Shown here: positions 1-8,547 of the stretch, in pieces
How positions within the stretch are numbered: position 1 is the first letter of the stretch
Layout of the letters: each line of letters begins with the position of its first letter
Origin: CAJQQK01 sp965224225
Lineage (GTDB): Bacteria; Pseudomonadota; Alphaproteobacteria; Rhizobiales; Hyphomicrobiaceae
Length of the DNA: 64,000 nucleotides
Direction: 5' to 3'
NCBI GenBank assembly: GCA_965224225.1
Contig: CBDCZF010000031.1
Span: forward strand, 385,728-449,727
Notes under the pieces: model-generated
The model's database searches: none
What the model saw: only the letters and a program-made list of their open reading frames with translations
Told to the model about the DNA's origin: nothing
Position numbers and translations under genes: made by a program

Positions 1-1
1 T

Positions 2-316
2 TACTTCGTGGCTGATGGCCGAGGTGGCCACATCTTTTCAGAGACGCTCGAACAGCATGAGCGTGCGGTTGCCAATTGGCGCAAGATCGAGCGTGAAATT
101 CGCGCCAACGAAGCAGAACGCGCCAAGCAGGCGACAGATCAGGGTGCGGTTCAGACACCGGCCGTGGCAACTGTTACGACCCGGCCAAGCGGCGCGGCGG
201 GCGGGCCTGCACCGCGCCTGATCAACAATCCGCATGCCAGCAGGCTCGCGTTGAGCCCCGGTCAGGCCGGTGATGAGCAACTCGTTCCCCTGCCGGTACG
301 CCGTCCCCAGCGCTAG
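2..316 (+). CDS. mltG: Endolytic murein transglycosylase MltG, C-terminal end (partial)
   Basis: The gene is cut by the left window edge. The open frame starts at base 2 with the residues YFVADGRGGHIFSETLEQH and ends with a TAG at 314-316. This matches the C-terminal end of the YceG/MltG catalytic domain, where a 'YFVADGxGGHxF' strand precedes the final helices. MltG is an inner-membrane lytic transglycosylase that cleaves nascent glycan strands. After the conserved part there is a tail of roughly 65 residues rich in Ala, Gln, Thr and Pro, as in other alphaproteobacterial MltG proteins. It lies upstream of yicC and gmk, a usual alphaproteobacterial order, but about 800 bases of repeats separate it from yicC. 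Identification rests on about 35 conserved residues. Confidence 0.85.
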   Translation, partial: YFVADGRGGHIFSETLEQHERAVANWRKIEREIRANEAERAKQATDQGAVQTPAVATVTTRPSGAAGGPAPRLINNPHASRLALSPGQAGDEQLVPLPVRRPQR

Positions 317-360
317 TGTTCCAAACCAAACGGTTAGTACCCACTCGCCACACACCGCTC

Positions 361-454
361 CGTCATTCCCGCGCAGGCGGGAACCCAAGCATGTCACCAG
401 CGGCACAGAGTTTGCTGAGGTTTGCTTGGGTTCCCCGCCTGCGCGGGGATGACG
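361..454. repeat. Inverted repeat, about 30-base arms
   Basis: A left arm at 361-390 (CGTCATTCCCGCGCAGGCGG and following bases) is repeated inverted at 424-454, with a loop of about 33 bases. The arms themselves contain a small GCGCAGGC palindrome. Elements of this 'GTCATTCCCGCG' type are widespread dispersed palindromes in proteobacterial genomes. Lying 45 bases after the mltG stop, it could also act as an RNA hairpin at the end of that transcript, but there is no U-tract. Confidence 0.8.
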
Positions 455-499
455 CGGAGTTTGGATACGGGACGGGAATCAACTGTCAGGTCCAGATCA

Positions 500-688
500 C
501 TAGATCATTTCCGACTTATGCGGAAATCGATCTATCTGTCTTTTCTCTCACGGCTATTCGTCTTAACGGCCGGCCTCCGAGGGCGCCGCAACGCGGCGGG
601 TCGTCTGCATTCCCTAGAGCAATATCCGACCGGACGGAAGCGGGTGTGGACAATTCGATACCGTCCGGTCGGATGGAAATTGCTCTAG
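500..688. repeat. CTAG-bounded composite palindromic repeat, copy 1 (variant)
   Basis: The element begins with CTAG at 500-503 and a hairpin (about 503-535, ATTTCC...GGAAAT). It continues with the shared core CTCACGGCTATTC at about 547-559, then a GC-rich stem (GGCGCCGCAACGCGGC). It ends with a long hairpin between CTAG at 614-617 and CTAG at 685-688, whose arms contain CCGACCGGACGG and CCGTCCGGTCGG. The layout of terminal hairpin, core, GC stem and terminal hairpin matches the copies at 40527-40679 and 53030-53179, although the last hairpin differs in sequence. No open frame is supported. Confidence 0.7.
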
Positions 689-749
689 ATATGAAACAGA
701 TAGAGTATCCGCTCGGAACAGAACCGCTATGCGGTTCCATCCGATCGGG

Positions 750-982
750 CTAGAGCGCCGGGCGATAAATGTGCAACGCTTCACCGAGACGGATTTGACC
801 GCTGGCCAGGAGCGTGTTGTGCCGTGATACGGGTATCACAAGCGGCGCGCGACGCCGCCAGCGGCCAAATGCGTCCGGCCCTTCGGGTGACCTCTGGCGG
901 CCCATCGGGTGCGTTGCGTCGCTTGCCCGAATGAACCGCCAGAGGTCATGAAGCGTTGCACATTTATCGCCCGGCGCTCTAG
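750..982. repeat. MITE-like element with perfect 34-bp terminal inverted repeats
   Basis: Bases 750-783 (starting CTAGAGCGCCGGGCGATAAA) are repeated exactly inverted at 949-982, which ends in CTAG. Inside lies a second nested inverted pair (GACCTCTGGCGG and CCGCCAGAGGTC). The whole unit is 233 bp, has no coding frame, and sits next to the copy-1 composite repeat. Perfect terminal repeats on a short non-coding unit resemble miniature inverted-repeat elements. No target-site duplication longer than the CTAG ends can be seen. Confidence 0.75.
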
Positions 983-1112
983 TCGCGATTCCGGCTAAAT
1001 CCGGAAACGCCAAGCGACCTCCCGCCGGCACAAAGCGTTTCGGCTCGCTTGTTCCTTGCAGCTGTCGGCGATAGAAAGTCGCTCAATCAGGGCGGCAGCA
1101 TAAGGAACGGCC

Positions 1113-2003
1113 ATGACAGTCCGGAGCATGACCGGTTTTGCACGGGTCGACGGTGGGGATGATAGTGCGAGCTGGTACTGGGAGGTGCGCTCCGTCAACG
1201 GCCGCGGGTTCGACCTGCGGTTCAGGCTGCCGACAGGTGGCGAACGCATCGAGCCCAGGGCGCGGGAATTGGCCGGCAAGCGACTGGCGAGAGGCAGCGT
1301 CAATCTACAATTGCTGCAACGCCGATCCGCCAACGCCACGGAGATCGTTGTCAACGAGGCAGCGCTCGAGCAGATCCTGAAACTGGCTGACGGTTTGCGC
1401 GAGCGTATCGGTGCCGCGCCGCCATCTGTCGAGGGGCTGCTTTCCTTGCGCGGCGTCCTTGATGCAGCCGAGGTCGTGGAAGACGAAGCCGTGCGCGAGG
1501 CCCGCGAGGCAGCGCAACTCGCAGACCTCGAAAGAGCGCTTGATGGGCTCAATGCCGCCCGGCAGGACGAAGGACGGCGACTTGAGCAGATCGTTAACGA
1601 ACAGTTAGAGCGCATATCGAAGATCGTTATCGCGGTCGAAGCATCGCCGGCGCGGACGGCTGACGCCATAGCCCGGCGCTTGAAGAGTGCTGTTGAGCGT
1701 CTGCTGGATGATCGCAGTATCAGTCTTGATGAGGCGCGCCTGCACCAGGAAGCCGTGCTGCTTGCAACCAAGGCAGATGTCGAAGAAGAGCTACAGCGCC
1801 TCAGGGCGCATATTGCAGCGGCCAGGGATCTGCTGGTTGCCGGCGCCAGCATCGGTCGGCGGCTCGACTTCCTGACACAGGAATTTAACCGGGAAGCAAA
1901 TACACTGTGCTCCAAGTCGAATGATACGGAGATCACGAAGCTCGGCCTCGAGCTCAAGTCGGTGATCGACCAAATGCGTGAACAGGTCCAGAACATTGAA
2001 TGA
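1113..2003 (+). CDS. yicC: YicC family endoribonuclease-like protein
   Basis: A 296-residue protein starting MTVRSMTGFARVDG, the hallmark N-terminus of the YicC/YloC family. The C-terminal half carries the conserved block GRRLDFLTQEFNREANTL followed by SKSNDTEITKLGLELKSVID, typical of the DUF1732 domain. Escherichia coli YicC is reported as an endoribonuclease involved in RNA turnover. Length fits the family (about 290). The start at 1113 gives the canonical N-terminus. The gene is followed directly by gmk, whose start overlaps or abuts the yicC stop, so the two are probably co-transcribed and translationally coupled. Confidence 0.93.
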   Translation: MTVRSMTGFARVDGGDDSASWYWEVRSVNGRGFDLRFRLPTGGERIEPRARELAGKRLARGSVNLQLLQRRSANATEIVVNEAALEQILKLADGLRERIGAAPPSVEGLLSLRGVLDAAEVVEDEAVREAREAAQLADLERALDGLNAARQDEGRRLEQIVNEQLERISKIVIAVEASPARTADAIARRLKSAVERLLDDRSISLDEARLHQEAVLLATKADVEEELQRLRAHIAAARDLLVAGASIGRRLDFLTQEFNREANTLCSKSNDTEITKLGLELKSVIDQMREQVQNIE

Positions 2004-2652
2004 GGATGGTCACGATAGTCCGGCGACGGTGGCGCGCCGAGGTCTGCTGCTCATCCTGTCGTCACCCTCAGGTGCCGGCAAGACCACGATGGCGCGCCGC
2101 CTGCTGGCGAGCGACAGCCAGATCCGCCTGTCGGTCTCGATGACAACCCGGCCAGCGCGCGCCGACGAGGTCGAGGGGCGTGATTACTACTTTGTCGATG
2201 AGGCAACCTTCAAAAGGGCCAGCGACGCTGGTGAATTGCTCGAATGGGCGAAGGTCTTCGACAATTTCTACGGCACGCCGCGTGGGCCTGTCGAGGATGC
2301 GCTCGCCAATGGTTTGGACCTGCTGTTCGATATCGACTGGCAGGGCGCCCAGCAGATCGCCGAAACCATGGCGCAGGATCTGGTGCGCGTGTTCGTGTTG
2401 CCGCCGTCGGCCAAGACGCTTGAAGAGAGATTGCACGACCGGGCTCAGGATAGTGCCAAGGTGATGGCGGCCCGCATGGCCCGGGCCTCCGATGAGGTCA
2501 GCCACTGGGCGGAATACGATTATGTGATCGTCAATGACGATCTCGAAAAGAGCTCCGCCGCCCTGCAGGCGATCCTGACCGCCGAACGCCACAAGCGCGA
2601 ACGCCAGATGGGACTGCCGGGCTTCGTGCGGCGCCTGCAATCATCACTTTGA
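1996..2652 (+). CDS. gmk: Guanylate kinase
   Basis: Guanylate kinase transfers phosphate from ATP to GMP in purine nucleotide synthesis. The P-loop SSPSGAGKTT lies about 20 residues in, and the GMP-binding region follows (SVSMTTRPARADEVEGRDYYF). Further family motifs are WAKVFDNFYGTPR and LLFDIDWQGAQQI. The preferred start is TTG at 1996, which places 13 residues before RRGL as in related proteins. A GTG at 1978, inside yicC, or a GTG at 2029 are alternatives, and none has a strong ribosome binding site. The start overlaps the yicC stop (2001-2003), which suggests coupling. Downstream, a convergent EamA-type gene begins within about 35 bases. Confidence 0.93.
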   Translation: MNEDGHDSPATVARRGLLLILSSPSGAGKTTMARRLLASDSQIRLSVSMTTRPARADEVEGRDYYFVDEATFKRASDAGELLEWAKVFDNFYGTPRGPVEDALANGLDLLFDIDWQGAQQIAETMAQDLVRVFVLPPSAKTLEERLHDRAQDSAKVMAARMARASDEVSHWAEYDYVIVNDDLEKSSAALQAILTAERHKRERQMGLPGFVRRLQSSL

Positions 2653-2685
2653 GACAGCGGACCGATCGCCTGATCGTGCGCTGGC

Positions 2686-3540
2686 TCAGGTTTCGCCGGT
2701 GCCGGTACGCAAGAGTACGACGCCGGCAAGTGTCGTCATCGTCGAGAACACCTTCGCCAGATCGAGCCGCTCCTTCAGCACGAACACGCCGATCAGAAGT
2801 GCGAACACGATTGAGGTCTCACGTAAGGCAGTGACGAGGGCGATGGGTGCCTCAGTGAAAGCCCAGATAACGAGTGCGTAGGCAGCGAATGACGCACCGC
2901 CACCGAACAGGCACAACTGCCAACCTTCGCGCGGCAACCGTTGCCAGACATCCGGTGTCTGCACCCTGGTTATTACGGCGAAGATGATCGCATTGGCGAT
3001 CGCAAGCCAGCCGTAGAAACCAAGCGCCGTGCCAGCTTCGCGGGCGCCGAGCCCGTCGACGATCGAGTAGCAGGCAATGAAGCAGCCCGTCACCAAGGCA
3101 AGCGCCGTCGCGCGTAGGTTGCGCTGCCCGTCCCCGCGCCGGACAAGACTGAGGCTTATGATGCCGAGCGCGATCAGGCCGACGGCTGCAAGCTCGGTAT
3201 GGCTGAGCGGCGAACTCAGGACCAGGGCCGAGACGGCGGCGACAATGAGTGGCGCACTGCCGCGTGCCAGCGGATAGACCTGGGTCAGGTCACCCAGGCG
3301 ATAGGAACCCGACAAGAACAACTGATAACCGACATGCAACACGACGCCGGCTGCGAGCCACGGCAATGAAGCGAGGGTCGGTGTTGGTGACGACACGACT
3401 GCCAGTACACCGAACGGAGCATGCCCGATCACGACGGCGGCCATGGCGAGTTGCTTGCTGGCGCCGCTCTTGACCATGGCGTTCCAGGATGCATGCAGCA
3501 GGGCTGCCAGCAGCACAGCAAGGAAAACGGTCAGCGTCAC
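2686..3540 (-). CDS. EamA/DMT-family permease
   Basis: A 284-residue, very hydrophobic protein with about ten membrane helices in two repeated halves, as in EamA (drug/metabolite transporter) permeases. The N-terminus MTLTVFLAVLLAALLHASWNA and the C-terminal helix pair around ETSIVFALLIGVFVLKERL are typical of the family. Helix count and length fit, but the substrate cannot be told. The GTG start at 3538-3540 overlaps the rsmA stop as GTGA, so it is translated from the surA-rsmA transcript. Its presence here is not a conserved feature of that cluster, so it may have joined secondarily. Confidence 0.85.
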   Translation of the reverse strand: MTLTVFLAVLLAALLHASWNAMVKSGASKQLAMAAVVIGHAPFGVLAVVSSPTPTLASLPWLAAGVVLHVGYQLFLSGSYRLGDLTQVYPLARGSAPLIVAAVSALVLSSPLSHTELAAVGLIALGIISLSLVRRGDGQRNLRATALALVTGCFIACYSIVDGLGAREAGTALGFYGWLAIANAIIFAVITRVQTPDVWQRLPREGWQLCLFGGGASFAAYALVIWAFTEAPIALVTALRETSIVFALLIGVFVLKERLDLAKVFSTMTTLAGVVLLRTGTGET

Positions 3541-4427
3541 GAAACGCTACTCCCTCTGGTTCGCTGCAGGGCCAGTGCGAGAGATGCAATCTGGGCGACG
3601 TTCAGCGTTTCGCCGCGTGCCGTCGCATCGATGCCAAGCTCGCCGAGCACGGCCTCCGGTTCCGCAAACAGCGCCCGTAATGAACCCCTGAGCATCTTGC
3701 GCCGCTGGCCGAAAATCGCATGCGAGACGCGCGCGAGTTCAGCAACGGCGGCCGGCGGTGAGGGAGCCTCACGCGGTGTGAAGCGCACGACGGCCGATGC
3801 AACTTTAGGCGGCGGCGTGAACGCCTCCGGTTTGAGCGTCATGGCAATGTCGCAGTGAGTTCGCCACTGGGCAATGACCGACAGGCGGCCGTAGGGTTTG
3901 GTTGATGGCTGGGCGACGATACGTTCGGCGACTTCGCGCTGAAACATCAGTGTCATGGTTTCGAACCAGGGTGGCCAGGGTTCCGTTTCGAGCCAGCCAA
4001 TGAGCAATTTGGTGGCGATGCCATACGGCAGATTGGCTATCAGCAACGGCTTGCGGTCGGACGTGCCATGAGGTTCGAGCAACACCCGCCAATCGACACC
4101 CAGCGCATCATCGTTGCGCACGATTAGGCGGCCCGGCCAATGCTCTGAGATTTCGGCAAGCGCACCGAGACAACGCTCATCGCGCTCGATGGCAATTACC
4201 TTGGCCGCCCCGGCATGGAGGAGTGCCCGCGTCAGGCCGCCCGGTCCCGGTCCGACTTCGACAATGACGCGGTCGCGCAGGTCACCGGCGAGTGCGGCAA
4301 TATTGGCGGTCAGGTTGAGGTCGAGAATGAAGTTCTGGCCGAGGCTCTTTTTGGCATTCAGGCCATGCGCGCGGATCACATCGCGAAGCGGGGCAAGGCC
4401 GTCGAATGCCAGTCGTTCGGCCATCAA
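3537..4427 (-). CDS. rsmA: 16S rRNA (adenine1518-N6/adenine1519-N6)-dimethyltransferase
   Basis: RsmA (KsgA) dimethylates two adjacent adenines in the 3'-terminal hairpin of 16S rRNA, late in small-subunit assembly. The 296-residue protein shows LGQNFILDLNL near the N-terminus, the SAM-binding motif VEVGPGPGGLTRALL, acidic motif II (VIAIERD), and the catalytic NLPYGIATKLL loop (motif IV, NLPY). The ATG overlaps the surA stop by four bases (ATGA). In many alphaproteobacteria pdxA lies between surA and rsmA, and it is absent here. Length and motifs are complete, so the gene looks functional. Confidence 0.96.
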   Translation of the reverse strand: MMAERLAFDGLAPLRDVIRAHGLNAKKSLGQNFILDLNLTANIAALAGDLRDRVIVEVGPGPGGLTRALLHAGAAKVIAIERDERCLGALAEISEHWPGRLIVRNDDALGVDWRVLLEPHGTSDRKPLLIANLPYGIATKLLIGWLETEPWPPWFETMTLMFQREVAERIVAQPSTKPYGRLSVIAQWRTHCDIAMTLKPEAFTPPPKVASAVVRFTPREAPSPPAAVAELARVSHAIFGQRRKMLRGSLRALFAEPEAVLGELGIDATARGETLNVAQIASLALALQRTRGSSVS

Positions 4428-5761
4428 TTGCGGTATTCGATGTGGGCTTCGCGTCTCAGATCGCTCAGGTACTTGCGGGCATAGATCTCGGTGCCCTTTT
4501 GCTGCAGATTTCGGCGTGCGGCATCACGGGCTGCCAGGCTCTTGGCGCCCGAGCGGCGCGCACAGACAGCATAGAGCGTGACACCATCCGGCGTCGCTAC
4601 TGGCGGTGCCATCTCGCCGTCGCGCGAGTTGAGCAGCAGCGACCGGGTCGGTTCGGCAACCGCGGTTGCAACCTTGTAGCCAAGGTCCTGGAAGACAACG
4701 TTGCGAGCACCTTTGGCGAGTGTCCTGGTCGTCTGACAGCCGCTGAACTGACCACGCAGCTGTTCAGCTTCGAGCATGCGCTGGGCCATGGTGCGCTGGT
4801 CGATCTTGGCGGGCAATTTGAAGACCAGGCGATGCAGGTGCAGGCTCACCTTGTCGGCGCTGCTACCGATCGACACCGATTCATCGATGGCCTTTTGGTT
4901 GATGTCGACCAACCGGCCAAACTTGGCGTTGACCAGCCGCATCCAAGACATCGAGGCACGGATGCGCGCGCGCATGGCGTTGATGTCACCGCCCTGGCGG
5001 CGCAACTGCGCCTTGAAAGCCGACAGCGACAGGTTGTTGCGCTTGGCTATGCCGCTCAGAACCCTGTCGACCTCGCTATCGCCGATGAGCACTTTCGCCT
5101 GCTTGGCGGCCTGCAGTTTCAAGCGTTCATCGATCAGTTCGTCAATCGCCTTGCGTTTGAGGCCGGGCAGCACACTGCTGCGTGCCATCTTGACCGCCTG
5201 CTCCTGCAGGGAACGTGCGTAAGCCCGCTTGCGCTTTTCGAAGGCTTTCAGAACCTGTTCGCGGCTCCGACCACGGTTGGCATCGATGGTTTCCTTCAGG
5301 ATGGCGCGCAGGCGCTCGTTCGTGCTCTTTCTTTTGATCAGGCTCTGGAAATTGGCCTTCGCTTTCTGGCCGACAGCGGCCTGACCCGCGAGCAAACTGG
5401 CGCGCTGCGATATATCATATTGGGTTATCGGGTCATCGTTGACGAGGACTGCTATCTTGACCTGGCTGGCTCTTGGTGTTGGGCGCGCGCGAGGCGGTGC
5501 CCGTCGGGCGCTACGACTTGCCCGCTTGCGCGGAGCCGGCTTAGCCGCGGGCTTTGGTTTGGATTTCGGTCTCGTGCTCGCCTCGGGCTCAGGATCCGAG
5601 GGAACCGTAACGATCACGGCGCCATCGCTGAACTGGGCATGGGCCGGCAGAGCGACTGTGGCTGCGAACACCAGAGTTGCAAGCCCAGGCATGGCCAGCC
5701 ACCGCGAACCGGCGGTTCGGTCTGGTGTCTCACTCAGGGATTCGGTGAAATGGAGTGTCAT
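4424..5761 (-). CDS. surA: Periplasmic peptidyl-prolyl isomerase/chaperone SurA
   Basis: A SurA-type chaperone for outer-membrane proteins. It has 445 residues, an N-terminal signal sequence (hydrophobic stretch before ALPAHAQ at about residue 40), then a strongly basic Pro/Arg/Lys-rich segment of about 45 residues (PKSKPKPAAKPAPRKRASRS and after). The SurA N-domain begins at IAVLVNDDPITQYDISQRA, and the rotamase-like region carries SLHLHRLVF. The C-terminal part is shorter than in E. coli, consistent with alphaproteobacterial SurA with a single parvulin-like domain. It lies directly downstream of lptD, whose product is a known SurA client in E. coli, and its stop overlaps the rsmA start. Confidence 0.9.
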   Translation of the reverse strand: MTLHFTESLSETPDRTAGSRWLAMPGLATLVFAATVALPAHAQFSDGAVIVTVPSDPEPEASTRPKSKPKPAAKPAPRKRASRSARRAPPRARPTPRASQVKIAVLVNDDPITQYDISQRASLLAGQAAVGQKAKANFQSLIKRKSTNERLRAILKETIDANRGRSREQVLKAFEKRKRAYARSLQEQAVKMARSSVLPGLKRKAIDELIDERLKLQAAKQAKVLIGDSEVDRVLSGIAKRNNLSLSAFKAQLRRQGGDINAMRARIRASMSWMRLVNAKFGRLVDINQKAIDESVSIGSSADKVSLHLHRLVFKLPAKIDQRTMAQRMLEAEQLRGQFSGCQTTRTLAKGARNVVFQDLGYKVATAVAEPTRSLLLNSRDGEMAPPVATPDGVTLYAVCARRSGAKSLAARDAARRNLQQKGTEIYARKYLSDLRREAHIEYRN

Positions 5762-5956
5762 GGCTCAACTGTCGTCCCGTGGGGTTGTGAGAGGCGCCTC
5801 GGCAATGGGACACCTACATTCAACACTCGAAATGGGTACCCTGGCCTGGCTGGCGCGCGATTGACAACGGTGGTTGCATGTTTGGACATCACCATTATCT
5901 GGTCGTACTAAGGCGTTGTCCAGGCAGCAAAATCCGAGCAGACCGAGATTTCATGG

Positions 5957-8544
5957 CTACTGTTTGTCGGCGCCGTCGAAATCGAGCACGTTGGTCTTGT
6001 AGCGGAAATCGCCGAGATGCTTGAACTCGAAGCGGAACATGATCGACTGATCTTTATTGATGCCGTTTGCGATGTCGGCGATGTTCGAGTCGACATAGGT
6101 GACCGTCAGCACGTGGCACTCGTCGGCATAGCGCAGTGACAGGGCATCCTGGCGGACGTCGTCCTCGTCGATATCGTAGCGAATCATGCCGCCGAGCGAC
6201 CAGCGATCGCTGAGCTGCAGCCAGAGGCTCGCCACGATATCCTGCTGGGCTGACGTGTCATCGACCGACGAGTCGGGAGCGGTGTAGGAATAAGAAAGCT
6301 GTGCAACCAATGGACCATAGTTGCCGGTCGCATAGAAATCCGTGCGCCGCAGGTTGAAGTTGGTTTCGTCGAAGCGGGCCTGACCAACGAAGCGGACGTT
6401 GGAGTTGGGAGCCATGTAGGCGCCGAGCACGTAGTCCGAGCGCCAGGTGTCGAGACCGGCATCGCCGGTGTGGCTTGGGTTGCGCGGGCCGGTGATGTCG
6501 TTGGTCGGCTCGTTGCCGATGGCGTCGGCGTAGTTGTTGTGCCCCGCAATATGGAAGCTCTGGCCGGCGAGCAGGCGGGCGTAACCGCCAGTGTTCAGTT
6601 GAAAGGTGTACTGCAGGCCGACGTTGGCCCGTGTGCCGGTTTCCAGGCGGTCAAAGCCCGAGTGTTTGTCCAGTTCGAAACAGATTGGTATCGTCGAACA
6701 CTAGGCTGCGCGCATCCTCATTCGGCAGACCGTTCTGCTGAGCCAACGCTTGCTGGCGCGGGCGATGATCTGGGCAATAGGCTCAATGGTGTGTGAGGCG
6801 TATGCCGTGTGCTTGATCCAGGGGTAGGAGATCAAGTACGACCGGCGGCTGGCGGTACCCCGGGTCACCGTGTTTTTCTACGCACGAGTTGGTCGGTTGA
6901 GCGGGTTTACCGCGTCCTTGTAGGATGAGACGACATCGCCACGCAAGTTGGCAAACGGTGTGTAGGTTATCCCGATCCGGTCCATGAGTTTGCGCCGCCA
7001 GTTGGACGTCAGCTCGAGGCCCGGTTGCGTAACCGAATCGAACCGACCTCAGTTCACGTTGGATCCGTCGCTGGAAGTCCTGCTCACGGGTCAGGCTGAC
7101 AGCGTTCACGTTCCAACTGAGTTCGCCGCCAAACACAGGGCGCTCCAACGACGTAGTTCCAGTCGAAGACCGTGGATGCACGAGGCTGTTGGAGACATCT
7201 TCATCGGAAAATCAGAAGTCCGCCAAAATGATAACCTGTCACCGCCAGATAATTGCGATCACTCAGGCCTTTCAAATAGACGCTTGTTGACGCGGTCGGT
7301 GTGCAGAATGTTGTCGAGCTTGTAGAAGCGGCGGAAGGCATCGTCGCTTTCGAGCAGTAACGTCCCAGCCGAAGGTTCCACCAAGACGCCAGCGAGAATT
7401 TGAACCGACCGTCTTCAAGCTGCCGCGAAAACCGTCGAGATCGGGATTGGCAATCTGGGCATCTTGGGGCAGGTCTCTGATGTCCTGGTCAATGCCGGCC
7501 AGTTTGACATTGTACTGCCCGGCGATCTGAGCCGACTCGCGATGCGATGGCGGAACTCGCCCCGCCATAGAATGCCCTGTTCGGTGGTATAGCGTCGGGC
7601 GCAGAGGTCGAAATCGTAGTTCGGACGCCAACGCGAAGATAATACGCCACTTCCGACATATAGCCGAGATCGTTCGAGTGTCCGAGAGGTTTGGCGCGAG
7701 GAAAGCCTGATTTGCGCTTCACCGTCGGATCAGCGTGCTCGAAGTAGGGGATATAGAGCACTGGCACGCCGAACAATCTCGAACGCAGCGTCTTCGATAC
7801 CGTGATTGTCTTGCGCCTTCTGGTCGTGGATCGACACGTTTGGCGGAAATGCACCAGGCAACGGTGGTGTTCCCGGCGCCGACCGGCACGGTGTGAACTT
7901 ACCGTTTTCAAACTCGGTTACATTGCCTTCGCGGCGCGTTGCGCGGCTCAGCTGTGATGCTTGAGAATTCGTCACTCGTCGTAAAACTCAGAGCCTCGAC
8001 AAAGCCATCGCGGAAATCATCCGTCAGGACCAGATGCGCTCGGCTGGTGGTCTTTGCGCCGCCTGGCTCTCGCAGGACGACATTGCCGTGCCGCCGTCAG
8101 CTGACTAGACCGTCTGATCGTAAACGACCTTGTCGGCGGTCAGGATGTAGTTGTTGTAATAAATTTCGACATTGCCACGAGCGGTGACCCGCTGGCCGGC
8201 ATTGTCGTAAATCAACTCATCTCCCTGCAAATATAAAGGCTGCGCAGCGGTCTATCTTTGGTGGGTTCTTGGGAAGGGGGAACGAGACCGCTTAAACTGC
8301 AGGCTTGCCCGTCGAATCCTGGCTGTTATCGCCGGGGAGACATCCTGCGCGAAAAAGCTGGCGGATAACCTAGGGGCAAAGAGGCTGAGCAGCAGCAGCG
8401 CGGCGACGCAACAGACATGGCGGGAGCAGCGCGCAGGCAACAGCGCTTCGCACGCCAACATCTGGCCACCGTGCGCTTTCGCGATTGGCCGCTATCTGCA
8501 CGGTCAAGCCGCTCATTCCCTGTTTCGGTCCCATCACGCAGCAC
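5957..8544 (-). pseudogene. lptD: LPS-assembly protein LptD, coding sequence interrupted by many frameshifts
   Basis: LptD is the outer-membrane barrel that inserts LPS. Its homology runs through the whole stretch but in changing frames. The last ~230 residues are intact (about 6675 to the TAG at 5957, ending GDFRYKTNVLDFDGADKQ). Earlier pieces include TVSKTLRSRLFGVPVLYIPY, FEHADPTVKRKSGF and SAQIAGQYNVKLAGIDQDI. A signal-peptide-like stretch (CCVAALLLLSLFAPRLSASF) lies at about 8340-8410. One break near 6678-6680 is explained by a single extra base in a run of three A; correcting it restores the DDTNLFELDK reading. The start is uncertain, between 8461 and 8544. Residue-level conservation is high between breaks, which argues for recent errors rather than old decay. 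Confidence 0.85.
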
Positions 8545-8547
8545 GTA

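Noticed and set aside
361..454. Hairpin near mltG considered as a rho-independent terminator
   Set aside because: No run of T follows the stem, and the loop is over 30 bases. It matches a dispersed palindromic repeat better.
317..1112. Possible CRISPR array or tRNA in the repeat-rich gap
   Set aside because: The repeats are inverted, not regularly spaced direct repeats, and no cloverleaf or cas genes are seen.
995..1996. A 333-codon Ser/Arg-rich open frame opposite yicC
   Set aside because: Composition is typical of reverse-strand reading of a GC-rich gene, and yicC is complete in the other direction.
4406..5911. A 501-codon open frame on the plus strand opposite surA
   Set aside because: It is the antisense shadow of surA, caused by high GC and low stop frequency. 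It has no family-like motifs, while surA on the other strand is complete.
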